Position numbers and translations under genes: made by a program. From assembly GCF_016917355.1 (NCBI RefSeq), contig NZ_CP070304.1, forward strand, positions 4,154,001-4,218,000: DNA of 64,000 nucleotides, read 5' to 3'. The DNA comes from Glaciimonas sp. PAMC28666. Its GTDB lineage: Bacteria; Pseudomonadota; Gammaproteobacteria; Burkholderiales; Burkholderiaceae_D. Positions 17,817 to 25,900 of the stretch are shown piece by piece (the first letter of the stretch is position 1; each line of letters starts with the position of its first letter). The notes under the pieces are model-generated. The model was not told the origin of the DNA and did no database searches. It saw nothing but the letters and a program-made list of their open reading frames with translations.

Positions 17817-19429
17817 TCTACGCTCCTGCCTTTCAGTGCAAACAAGCCCTGTGGCCGTTTTTGAATGAACACGATAATGAATACCAGAATGGCGATTTTA
17901 GCCAGCACTGCACCGGCGACCGGTTCCAGAAATTTATTTACCTCACCGAGGCCGAGGGCGGCGATCACCGTACCGGCGAGTTGACCAACGCCGCCGAGTA
18001 CCACGACCATGAATGAATCGACGATATAGCTTTGACCCAAATCCGGCCCCACGTTCCCGAGTTGCGACAGCGCAACGCCGCCCAGACCCGCGATGCCGCA
18101 GCCCAAGCCAAAGGTCATCATGTCAATTTTATCGGTCGCGACGCCGACGCAGGCCGCCATACGGCGATTTTGCATGACTGCGCGTACAAACAAACCAAGA
18201 CGGGTTTTGTTGAGAATTAGCCAGACGGCAAAAACCACGAACAGGGCGAAGAAAATAATCACGATCCGGTTGTAGGACAGAACTAACGAACCCAGTACGG
18301 TGACGCCGCCAGACATCCACGATGGATTGGCAACCTCAACGTTTTGAGCGCCAAAAATTGTGCGGACAGTTTGCATCAACATCAAGCTAATACCCCAGGT
18401 GCAGAGAAGAGTTTCAAGCGGTCGTCCGTATAACCAGCGCAACACCGCGCGTTCCAGCGCAATGCCAACAGCAGCGGTGACAATGAAGGCTGCAGGCAGT
18501 GCGACGATGAGATACGCATCCAGCGCACCCGGCAGAAATTTGCGAAATAACATTTGGCAAACATAGGTCGTGTAAGCCCCGATCATCAACATTTCGCCGT
18601 GGGCCATGTTAATGATACCCATAAGCCCGAAGGTAATCGCAAGACCCAGCGCGGCCAGCAGTAAGACGCTACCGAGCGAGATGCCGTAAAACACTTTTCC
18701 AACGAATTCGGTGGTTGCCAGTTGGCGATTCAAAGCTCCCAGAGTACGCACAGTTTCAATGCGGATCGCTTCGTCCGGTTCAATAAAGCTACCGTCAGGA
18801 TTCTTTTCCAGCAGTCGCTGCAATGCCGGTTTAATGCTGGCATTGGTGCTGCTTGCGAGCGTTTTGATGGCAGCCTTACGGACGACAGGATCAGTCGCAT
18901 GTAAGTTGGCGGTAGCGATGACTTGTTGCAACGTGGCCTGAATATCAGGATCGCTTTCTTTTTGTAGCGCCTTGTTGATCAACGGAATTAGGGCGGGATC
19001 GGCATCCTTCAATAAATCAAGGGCCGCAGCCATGCGCCGCTTGGCATCCGGTGAAAACAATTTCAATCCAGAAAGTGCACCCTCTACGGCGCCACGCAGA
19101 CGGTTATTGACGCTAATGGCTTCTGCGTCATCTGGCGTGGGGCCGGATTGGTCTGTGGCTGGATTGAAGGCCGGGTTGACCGTTTTACTGTCGTCGACGA
19201 TCAGAACATCGCCGTTTGGTCGAGAATAGAGCGCATCGGTATTGAGCGCATTAAGAATTTTGGTTGCATCATCGTTAGCGAGGGCAGCGATCTTGTTGAC
19301 AGCCTCGATACGGACATCCGGATCGTCACCGGCTAATGATTTCAGGAGCGCCGGATCAACCGCGGCATGGGCTGCCATCGCTTGGACGCAGAGCCAGCCG
19401 ATCAGGATAGTTTTTTTTAGCCGATTCAT
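17813..19429 (-). CDS. urtB: Urea ABC transporter permease UrtB
   Basis: A 538-residue LivH-type permease. As in other UrtB proteins, it has a cleavable signal (MNRLKKTILIGWLCVQAMAAHA) and a long periplasmic N-terminal part of about 210 residues with repeated helical, HEAT-like segments (PDVRIEAVNKIAALAND and similar) before the membrane domain starting near residue 240. The membrane domain contains GLAITFGLMGIINMAHGEM. A 223-bp spacer with a perfect stem-loop separates it from urtA, suggesting that the distal genes are expressed below the level of the binding protein. Confidence 0.94.
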   Translation of the reverse strand: MNRLKKTILIGWLCVQAMAAHAAVDPALLKSLAGDDPDVRIEAVNKIAALANDDATKILNALNTDALYSRPNGDVLIVDDSKTVNPAFNPATDQSGPTPDDAEAISVNNRLRGAVEGALSGLKLFSPDAKRRMAAALDLLKDADPALIPLINKALQKESDPDIQATLQQVIATANLHATDPVVRKAAIKTLASSTNASIKPALQRLLEKNPDGSFIEPDEAIRIETVRTLGALNRQLATTEFVGKVFYGISLGSVLLLAALGLAITFGLMGIINMAHGEMLMIGAYTTYVCQMLFRKFLPGALDAYLIVALPAAFIVTAAVGIALERAVLRWLYGRPLETLLCTWGISLMLMQTVRTIFGAQNVEVANPSWMSGGVTVLGSLVLSYNRIVIIFFALFVVFAVWLILNKTRLGLFVRAVMQNRRMAACVGVATDKIDMMTFGLGCGIAGLGGVALSQLGNVGPDLGQSYIVDSFMVVVLGGVGQLAGTVIAALGLGEVNKFLEPVAGAVLAKIAILVFIIVFIQKRPQGLFALKGRSVE

Positions 19430-19583
19430 TGCAATCTTTTTGAGTAAGGTAAAACGTTGTCTGCGGGAGACTGACTTGCATCAAGCCATAGCAGTTCATC
19501 TCAACAAGAAATGGCGTTGCGGGTGCTGTATGGCGTGGAAATTATGTTCAATGGTGCGCGGGCGGAGTGATGTTACGGTTCTT

Positions 19584-19621
19584 TTGCAACATGCCGATCC
19601 TTGCGGGGCGACATGTTGCAA
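19584..19621 (-). terminator. Intercistronic stem-loop between urtA and urtB
   Basis: Perfect 10-bp arms TTGCAACATG and CATGTTGCAA with an 18-base loop. There is no strong T run after it, so it is more likely an mRNA-stabilising or partial-termination hairpin, of the kind that raises binding-protein mRNA over permease mRNA, than a full terminator. Confidence 0.45.
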
Positions 19622-19652
19622 GCAGGCGACTTACATTGTTACGGTCAGGCGA

Positions 19653-20906
19653 TTACAACTTTTGCTTGCTCTCGTTACCCACGATGTATGGGCTCCAAGG
19701 TTGCGCACGAATGGTAGTTTTGGTCTTGTTGACGACGTTGAACTGACCATCCGCTTTGATTTCGGCAATCATTACAGGCTTGTGCAAATGGTGGTTGGTT
19801 GCGTCCATCTCCAACACGTAACCTGACGGTGCATTGAATTTTTGACCGCCCATTGCAGCGATGACTTTATCTGTATCGGTTGATTTCGCTTTTTCTACAG
19901 CTTGTTTCCACATGTAGATACCGACATAGGTGGCTTCCATCGGATCATTAGTGACGACAGTGCTGGCGTTAGGCAATTTTTGCGCAACTGCGTAGGCTTT
20001 CCATTTTTTGATGAAGGCAGCATTGACAGGATTTTTGATCGACTCAAAATAATTCCATGCAGCCAGATGGCCAACTAAAGGCTTGGTATCCACGCCGCGC
20101 AATTCTTCTTCGCCAACTGAAAATGCAACGACAGGGACGTCAGTTGCCTTCAGGCCTGCATTGCCCAGTTCTTTGTAGAACGGAACGTTGGAGTCACCAT
20201 TGATGGTCGAGATAACGGCAGTCTTGCCGCCCGCTGCGAACTTCTTGATGTTGGCAACGATGGTTTGATAGTCGGAATGGCCGAACGGTGTGTACACTTC
20301 ATCGATGTCAGTATCTTTGACACCTTTGCTATGCAGGAAAGCGCGCAAAATTTTGTTGGTAGTGCGTGGATAGACGTAGTCCGTTCCCAGCAGTACGAAG
20401 CGCTTGGCTCCGCCGCCTTCTTTCGACATCAGATATTCGGTAGCAGGAATAGCTTGCTGGTTAGGCGCTGCGCCGGTGTAGAAAACGTTTTTCTCTAATT
20501 CTTCACCTTCGTACTGAACCGGGTAGAACAGCAGGCTGTTAGTTTCTTTGAAAACTGGGAGAACCGATTTACGCGAAACAGAAGTCCAGCAACCGAACAC
20601 GACTGAAACCTTGTCTTGTGAAATCAACTGACGCGCTTTTTCAGCAAAGAGAGGCCAGTTGGAAGCTGGGTCGACGACGACCGGTTCCAATTGTTTTCCT
20701 AAAACACCGCCATGCGCATTGATTTCTGCGATGGTCATCAGGGCGACATCTTTCAACGACGTTTCGGAAATTGCCATCGTGCCGGACAGCGAATGCAAAA
20801 TACCTACCTTGATGGTGTCCGCGGCAAACGCTGACGGCAACCATCCAGCTGCTGCAAGTGCGAATGCGCCAAGTGCTGTAGCTTTTAATACGGTGCGACG
20901 TGTCAT
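19653..20906 (-). CDS. urtA: Urea ABC transporter substrate-binding protein UrtA
   Basis: A 417-residue periplasmic urea-binding protein of the amide-urea type. The ATG at 20906 is chosen because AAGGGG precedes it by 7 bases; a longer frame from 20945 lacks this. The N-terminus MTRRTVLKATALGAFALAAA has a twin-arginine pattern followed by a hydrophobic stretch and an AFA cleavage site, so export is probably by the Tat route. The mature part starts DTIKVGILHSLSGTMA and contains FYPVQYEGEE and TVVTNDPMEA-type family blocks. First gene of the urt-ure cluster; transcription probably starts from the sigma-54 promoter at 20974-20989. Confidence 0.95.
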   Translation of the reverse strand: MTRRTVLKATALGAFALAAAGWLPSAFAADTIKVGILHSLSGTMAISETSLKDVALMTIAEINAHGGVLGKQLEPVVVDPASNWPLFAEKARQLISQDKVSVVFGCWTSVSRKSVLPVFKETNSLLFYPVQYEGEELEKNVFYTGAAPNQQAIPATEYLMSKEGGGAKRFVLLGTDYVYPRTTNKILRAFLHSKGVKDTDIDEVYTPFGHSDYQTIVANIKKFAAGGKTAVISTINGDSNVPFYKELGNAGLKATDVPVVAFSVGEEELRGVDTKPLVGHLAAWNYFESIKNPVNAAFIKKWKAYAVAQKLPNASTVVTNDPMEATYVGIYMWKQAVEKAKSTDTDKVIAAMGGQKFNAPSGYVLEMDATNHHLHKPVMIAEIKADGQFNVVNKTKTTIRAQPWSPYIVGNESKQKL

Positions 20907-20973
20907 GTAAATCCCCTTGTTGTGTGTAAATGAGAAAGCAATCACTAATTTTTACTAACCTCGCAGCTGTATT

Positions 20974-20989
20974 AGCAGGATGCATGCCA
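20974..20989 (-). promoter_or_regulatory. Sigma-54 (RpoN) promoter of urtA
   Basis: On the minus strand TGGCATGCATCCTGCT matches the -24/-12 consensus TGGCAYRNNNNTTGCW at every defined position but one (C for the first T of TTGC). GG and GC have the obligatory spacing. It lies 68 bp upstream of the urtA start codon and points toward it, with an NtrC-like enhancer further upstream. Confidence 0.8.
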
Positions 20990-21432
20990 ATCCCCTGCAG
21001 GCTGGTAAGTTGCACGGAGGAAGCGTTTATATGCAAATAGAGTTGGCTTTCGGCAAAGATTCGAATTGGCGGCCGCATAGACGCTTCTTTTAAGTGCGCA
21101 GTGTGTCATAGGGGCATTACCCAGGCGCACTGAGTCAGTGCGTTGAGGTTATTTGGTGCGCGCAGTTTTGCTGTAAAGACGATTGTTGATCGAAAATGGG
21201 GCGGGAGTTCTATGCGGGAAAGAAGGACGGGCTGTAAAAGGCGACCAGAGGGGACTGGGGAAGGCAGCGTAAAAGAGAAGACGGATTACGCGAACCTGGC
21301 TTGAGTTTAGGAAACGTTCGCTGATCTACCCGGGAAAAGGGATAACGGTATAGCGGGATCACGGGATCACGGGATAATGAACAGGCGACATCATGGACGT
21401 AATCAGATCGCCGTGAAGCTCCGCCGCTTCGC
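20990..21432. other. Regulatory intergenic region upstream of urtA
   Basis: No gene is seen between urtA and the ferritin-like gene. The urtA-proximal part holds the sigma-54 promoter and NtrC site. Near the other end an 8-bp tandem repeat, CGGGATCA twice followed by CGGGATAA, occupies 21354-21377. No clear terminator for the ferritin-like gene is seen. Confidence 0.55.
21126..21142. promoter_or_regulatory. NtrC-type enhancer site upstream of urtA
   Basis: CGCACTGAGTCAGTGCG is a perfect 8-bp inverted repeat around one base and fits the NtrC pattern GCAC-N7-GTGC. It is about 140 bp upstream of the sigma-54 promoter, a normal enhancer distance. Additional half-site-like GGTGC is at 21155-21159. 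This implies induction of urea uptake and hydrolysis under nitrogen limitation. Confidence 0.7.
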
Positions 21433-22293
21433 CTATCGCAAAAAAACCTTATTCATAATTTGCGTGACAGGATAAGCGACTATGGTTTGAAGCACGGGCG
21501 GCAGGTCGAGCGGGCGCATCATCATTTTAATGGTCATATCGGCGCGTAAGTTGACGCGTACGGTTGTATTCATCATGGCGCTGATTTCCTTCAACCGTAC
21601 CGGGTCACCAGCATGTTTCGGATCGCGGAATTTCAAAACGTGTCGCAACGCGCAAGCGCTGTCTTCGGTTTTCATTTCCAGCGTGCGACGGCTCAACGCA
21701 CCGAAGATATGACGGCGACTTAATCCCTCCTTCTGGCGCAGTCGGCGAAAGTAGCGGAAAAAGTGTTTGTAATGATTGACTTCATCATTTGCAATCCGCG
21801 TCGCTAAATTGCGCATCACAGGTTCGGTGCTACTACGGGCTAACGCTTGATAAAACGTGGCGGTGCCGGTTTCGACAACGCAGCGCGCCACCATTTCAAG
21901 GGCTTTGCTAGGCTCAAGTAATTCAACTTTACAATAACGCGAATATTCTTCAAGGAAATCGTTGTAGGCAATCTGCCACTCGAATTCGGGCCAGACATGG
22001 GCGACATAGGCTCTCAGCGCATTGCCGTGTTGCAGCTCCTCAACTTCCCAATGATGCGTGAGCCAATCAGAAATTTCCGGATCGTCACCGTAATAGGCAA
22101 TCAAATTTTGGGTATACAGGTCTGAGCCGCTTTCAACAAATGAAGCACATGTAGCGAGATAAAAAAGATTTTCGTCGGAGCGAACGGCTGCAACATCAAT
22201 CGTCGAAAATGCCAGATCCTCGATCCGCCAATGCGGCGTTTGAGACTGCTCTACGATCGATTCGTCTTCGCTGTGCGCGTTGGGTGTTGTCAT
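21433..22293 (-). CDS. Ferritin-like diiron protein related to acyl-ACP desaturases
   Basis: A 286-residue helical protein with the four-helix diiron pattern: Glu in FVESGSDLY, EExxH in VEELQHGNA, Glu in VVETGTATFYQ and DExxH in NDEVNHYKHFF. That is the order of iron ligands of ferritin-like and stearoyl-ACP desaturase-type carboxylate enzymes. The ATG at 22293 is preferred to the upstream one because GGAGAG lies 7 bases before it. No redox partner or lipid gene is adjacent, so the substrate is unknown. The C-terminal 90 residues are basic and hydrophobic, possibly membrane-associated. Confidence 0.72.
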   Translation of the reverse strand: MTTPNAHSEDESIVEQSQTPHWRIEDLAFSTIDVAAVRSDENLFYLATCASFVESGSDLYTQNLIAYYGDDPEISDWLTHHWEVEELQHGNALRAYVAHVWPEFEWQIAYNDFLEEYSRYCKVELLEPSKALEMVARCVVETGTATFYQALARSSTEPVMRNLATRIANDEVNHYKHFFRYFRRLRQKEGLSRRHIFGALSRRTLEMKTEDSACALRHVLKFRDPKHAGDPVRLKEISAMMNTTVRVNLRADMTIKMMMRPLDLPPVLQTIVAYPVTQIMNKVFLR

Positions 22294-22430
22294 AATCAAT
22301 CTCTCCAAACTAGTCGAGGCCACGGGGTGATCAATTGCTTAATTCTGAATAATGAAAATGCAATAATTCTTGCAGCGCTGCAAGTAGGACGAATGTCAAC
22401 GGATTTGGTTCACATTCAATAACGTCAACA

Positions 22431-22449
22431 TTAGTAAACACTACACTAA
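22431..22449. promoter_or_regulatory. Small inverted repeat between divergent genes
   Basis: TTAGT and ACTAA with a 9-bp spacer, flanked by a direct repeat AACGTC, lie between the ferritin-like gene and the small gene at 22525. This could be an operator for either gene, but short arms make it uncertain. Confidence 0.25.
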
Positions 22450-22524
22450 CGTCGCGGGATGCGTAATTTTCACTTGCGTGCTACGATGGTTGATCAGTAT
22501 ATGGACCAATTTCGGAGGAAAGTA

Positions 22525-22764
22525 ATGCTTTCAACCAACGATCAAAATGAAAATATTGTCTATCGTGGCTACACAATTGTGCCGCTTCCAACGCAAGGTC
22601 ATGACGACCTCTGGCACGACGGTTATCAAATTCAACTTGTGGGTGTACAGATTGCGAGCAGAAATAATACGGAAAGTGCGCATAGCACCCGTGACACAGC
22701 TTTCGATAGCAGCGTAGATTTTGCTAAGATTGAAGTGGACAATCTGATTGCTTTGACTGAATAA
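22525..22764 (+). CDS. Small conserved-looking hypothetical protein
   Basis: A 79-residue protein without signal peptide or membrane helix. GGAGGAAAG directly upstream makes the ATG at 22525 a near-certain start, and this ribosome site is the best evidence that the gene is real. The middle contains YRGYTIVPLPTQG and LWHDGYQIQ, a beta-rich pattern with several aromatic residues, and the C-terminal part is acidic. I do not recognise a named family. It is divergent from the ferritin-like gene and 91 bp upstream of another tiny gene. Confidence 0.65.
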   Translation: MLSTNDQNENIVYRGYTIVPLPTQGHDDLWHDGYQIQLVGVQIASRNNTESAHSTRDTAFDSSVDFAKIEVDNLIALTE

Positions 22765-22855
22765 CGTGTCACGGCAAGCCATTCCGGGCGCTCAGACGAG
22801 CGTGTTACGAATGCACCCCGGTAGAGCAACTTAGAGCATCAAAGTGGAGGAGTGC

Positions 22856-23011
22856 ATGCCCGAAGCAGCCTTTTTTGATTTCGACGCAGCTATCGTCGCT
22901 CACCGGGCGCCGACCCCGGTCCCCGAGGAAGAGCCGCCATTGCCGGGTCCCGGCCCCACCCCAAGTCCGGATGAGGAGCCTGTCCCGGACCATCATCCAA
23001 GCGATAGATAG
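22856..23011 (+). CDS. Very small proline-rich acidic protein
   Basis: A 51-residue open frame with a textbook GGAGGAG site three bases before the ATG at 22856. The first 17 residues (MPEAAFFDFDAAIVAHR) are followed by a low-complexity tail of alternating proline and glutamate/aspartate ending in DHHPSDR; prolines make up about a third of the protein. It has no signal peptide or membrane segment. Function is unknown. The strong ribosome site and the restriction of the Pro/Glu bias to this frame argue for a real gene. Confidence 0.55.
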   Translation: MPEAAFFDFDAAIVAHRAPTPVPEEEPPLPGPGPTPSPDEEPVPDHHPSDR

Positions 23012-23107
23012 TTTGATCGTCGCTGACTGCAAGTCATTAATGTTGTAAGTTGCTATGCCAATTTATGCATTGTTTAAGTTTCGGCTAGAACTGCGTTTTA
23101 GTTGGCT

Positions 23108-23770
23108 TCAGTTAGTCCTGTGAGCTTGTCCCAGTTTTTTCTCAAGACGACTTTGCAGACGTTCAAAGCAAATGCTCAAACACCAATAAATAGCCGCCGC
23201 TGCAAGATAAAGGGGAAGCGGGCGGAAGGTGACGGCGATGATTTCTTTGGTAGCCAGCATCAATTCTGTCACGGTGATGACTGATACCAGCGAGGTATCT
23301 TTTATCAGGCTGATGAGGGTGTTACTCATCGACGGCACCGCGATACGTATTGCCTGCGGAACCACGATATAGCGCAGCGTCTGCCAATAGGTCAAGCCGA
23401 TGCTGTAACTTGCCGCCCATTGGCCTTTTTCGACCCCGATAATCGCTCCGCGCAAACTTTCCGACAGATAAGCTGAAGCGTTGAGACTTAACGCCAGGAT
23501 ACCCGCGGTGAGGGGAGAAAAATTAATGCCGACGCTCGGCAAACCATAATAAATGACAAAAATTTGCACCAATAACGGCGTGCCGCGTAGCAGACTGACA
23601 TACACGGTGGCAGGCCACTGACAGAGACGCGACGGTAAAATCCGGGCGACCGCAAGCGGAAAGCCAAGCAGGAGTCCACCCAGCATGGAAGCCACCGCGA
23701 ATATCAGGGTGTAACCAACGCCTTTGATTAAGGTGGGCAGCGCTAACCGAAGCAGTTCCAGTAATTCCAT
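23108..23770 (-). CDS. Polar amino acid ABC transporter permease (HisM/TcyL-like)
   Basis: A 220-residue inner-membrane permease of the His/Glu/Gln/Arg family with about five helices. LLRGTPLLVQIFVIYYGLPS is the family hallmark and the ATPase-contact loop SYSIGLTYWQTLRYIVVPQA is present. The wording is closest to cystine permeases (TcyL/YecS). I placed the start at the ATG at 23770; the frame extends 23 codons further but those residues do not match the family. The binding-protein gene lies 202 bp upstream on the same strand. No ATPase gene for this system occurs in the window. Confidence 0.85.
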   Translation of the reverse strand: MELLELLRLALPTLIKGVGYTLIFAVASMLGGLLLGFPLAVARILPSRLCQWPATVYVSLLRGTPLLVQIFVIYYGLPSVGINFSPLTAGILALSLNASAYLSESLRGAIIGVEKGQWAASYSIGLTYWQTLRYIVVPQAIRIAVPSMSNTLISLIKDTSLVSVITVTELMLATKEIIAVTFRPLPLYLAAAAIYWCLSICFERLQSRLEKKLGQAHRTN

Positions 23771-23972
23771 AAGGTCTTTATTAAAAAATATCCCCGCACG
23801 ACAATTCGGGCAGGGATAATAGTTGCAGATTACGAGCATTTTAAAGCAGCTATGTCATAAATAGTTTGTTTTTGAGCGATGTTAATGTATCGGCTTTAAC
23901 TAAAACGGTATCGATTAGCTGCTGTTTTGCGAGCTAAAGATGATGCGTGCTAGCGCGGTTGATCGCTTTTTG

Positions 23973-24779
23973 TTATTTTGCGGTCGGCGGTTTGCTAACA
24001 TCAATGCCAAACCATTTTATTGATACTTTCCTGAAGCTTCCATCTTTTAAAATATCTTCAATCGCCTTGTCCAGAGCCGCCTTAAATTTTGGGTTACCCT
24101 TCTGTAACGGAATCCCTATCTTATCGATGGCACCGACCGGCGCACCGGCTTTAAGCGGCAACGCGGTATTTTTTAGTAAGTAGCCCACCAATAAGCTGTC
24201 ATTCAGGGCTGCATCAATCCGGCCGCTGGCCAGATCCGCCAGGTATTCTGGTGAGCCGGGATAGGTTTTGACATCAATACCAGGAACACTTTTAGCTTTT
24301 TGTTCGAAATTGGTTCCTTGTCCTAAACCAAGTTTCTTACCCTTTAAATCTTCCAAGCTGTTAAATGTGCGCTTTTCGTCTTTGCGGACAATCAGCTGTG
24401 CACTGGAAATAGTGTACGGAATGGAAAAATCGAAGGCTTTTTTCCGTTCATCCGTAATGCCAACCTGATTCAGAATCACATCGTATTTCCCAGCGCCGAG
24501 GCCAGCCAGAATGCCGCTCCATTCCGTCGTAGTGAATTCTGTTTTTACACCTAATTTGGCAGCGATCAAATTAGCGACATCGACTTCAAAACCGGTTAAC
24601 TGACCAGTTTTAGGATCTTTGAAGTTGAACGGTGGATAATTGCCTTCCATCGCTACCTTTAGCGTTCCACGCGCTTTAACCGTATCCAGAATATCGGCGG
24701 CAAAAGCGCTGACAGCTAAGCTGGAAATGAGGACTGCAGCGGCGATTTTGGTCAGGCTGGAAAGTTTTGAGTAGGCCAT
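23973..24779 (-). CDS. Polar amino acid ABC transporter substrate-binding protein
   Basis: A 268-residue periplasmic protein of the SBP_bac_3 family. A Sec signal peptide ends at VSAFAA (about residue 28). The mature protein begins with GTLKVAMEGNYPPFNFKD and carries GFEVDVANLIAAKLGV and FDFSIPYTISSAQLIVRKD, typical of this family and nearest to cystine/polar amino acid binders (TcyJ/FliY type). AAGGA precedes the ATG. It pairs with the permease downstream; the specificity is inference. Confidence 0.86.
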   Translation of the reverse strand: MAYSKLSSLTKIAAAVLISSLAVSAFAADILDTVKARGTLKVAMEGNYPPFNFKDPKTGQLTGFEVDVANLIAAKLGVKTEFTTTEWSGILAGLGAGKYDVILNQVGITDERKKAFDFSIPYTISSAQLIVRKDEKRTFNSLEDLKGKKLGLGQGTNFEQKAKSVPGIDVKTYPGSPEYLADLASGRIDAALNDSLLVGYLLKNTALPLKAGAPVGAIDKIGIPLQKGNPKFKAALDKAIEDILKDGSFRKVSIKWFGIDVSKPPTAK

Positions 24780-24965
24780 TTTCTAATCCTTCGGTCGATT
24801 TAATTGGGTTGCTGACGTTACATTACGCCTGCCGGTGAGGCTTGCGTAAAAGTTGTGTGATAAAAATTTTAACGGCTATCTTAATCGGTCATTCAGGCAA
24901 ATGAGAAGGAATGGTTTCATCGTTGGATAGTTGTTTCGTAAAAAAAGATCTTTTGATTATTCGCG

Positions 24966-25895
24966 TCATGGTTTTTGTCGCGCTAAATTCAACGTCAGGG
25001 CTTCAAATTGCTCATATAACGCGGCAACTTCAGGGCTCCAATGGCGGACTGCGTCATATTGCCGTCTTACGGTGTCCATATCGCCTCGCGCAATGGGACC
25101 GGTGAGGGCGGTCGCTGGACCTAGCCTGAATGCGTTTGCAGCGCTTTCTGACAAGAGCGGCTCGATTAAACGCAACGCAACGTCGGATGGCAGACCCGCT
25201 TCGATGTAGGCTTGTTGTGCCACATCGATTAGCGTTACCAGATAGTTTGATGCAAAGACCGCAGCTGCGTGGTACAAAATTTTATTTTCGCGTTTGATGG
25301 CAACGCAGCGCCCGCCAATGACGTCAAATGCTGGAGTAAGGGTGGAGAGCGCGGCAGAGTCTCCTTCGCTCCCGCAATATGTGTCGAAGAAATGTTGGGT
25401 GACCGCCTGTGGATCAGCGAAACTACGGATGGGATGAATGCTGGCCACCGCCGCGCCGTGCGCGGCGGCAGCAGCTAACGCATCAGAACTCAGCGCGCCG
25501 CTGCAATGGAACACGATACTGCGCTCGGATAGCTTGCCATCAGAGGCGAGTGCCGCGCAACAGGCGGCAATTTGATCGTCACCAGCGGCGATTAGATAGA
25601 TATCTGCCTGACGTAACTGCGCATAAGTGTTGACCGCAATGCCACCACCGATGAATTCACAGGCTTGATGCGCGCTATCGGGCGAGCGATTCAAAATATC
25701 CAGCAGCTGGAATGTCCCACGCTCGCGCCACAGCCGTGCCAGGGTTTTACCGACTTTACCGCAACCAATGATGGAAAGGGTTGGCACAGAAGGGGCGTGA
25801 CCAGTGTTTTGCTGGAGGGCCTCTTCTGCGCTCGAATCGTAGGGCACAATACCGTCAGGCAGCTCGCCAGCGATATTATGCACCTTGTCTGGCAT
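24966..25895 (-). CDS. Rossmann-like and DUF2520 domain protein
   Basis: A 309-residue protein with an N-terminal NAD(P)-binding Rossmann domain (LSIIGCGKVGKTLARLW at about residues 40-56) and a C-terminal DUF2520 helical domain related to the 6-phosphogluconate/ketopantoate reductase fold (KILYHAAAVFASNYLVTLID). The reaction is not established. An unusual N-terminal stretch of about 35 residues precedes the Rossmann fold. The ATG at 25895 lies 5 bases after the ABC-F stop, so the two genes are in one operon. Confidence 0.83.
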   Translation of the reverse strand: MPDKVHNIAGELPDGIVPYDSSAEEALQQNTGHAPSVPTLSIIGCGKVGKTLARLWRERGTFQLLDILNRSPDSAHQACEFIGGGIAVNTYAQLRQADIYLIAAGDDQIAACCAALASDGKLSERSIVFHCSGALSSDALAAAAAHGAAVASIHPIRSFADPQAVTQHFFDTYCGSEGDSAALSTLTPAFDVIGGRCVAIKRENKILYHAAAVFASNYLVTLIDVAQQAYIEAGLPSDVALRLIEPLLSESAANAFRLGPATALTGPIARGDMDTVRRQYDAVRHWSPEVAALYEQFEALTLNLARQKP

Positions 25896-25900
25896 CTCAG

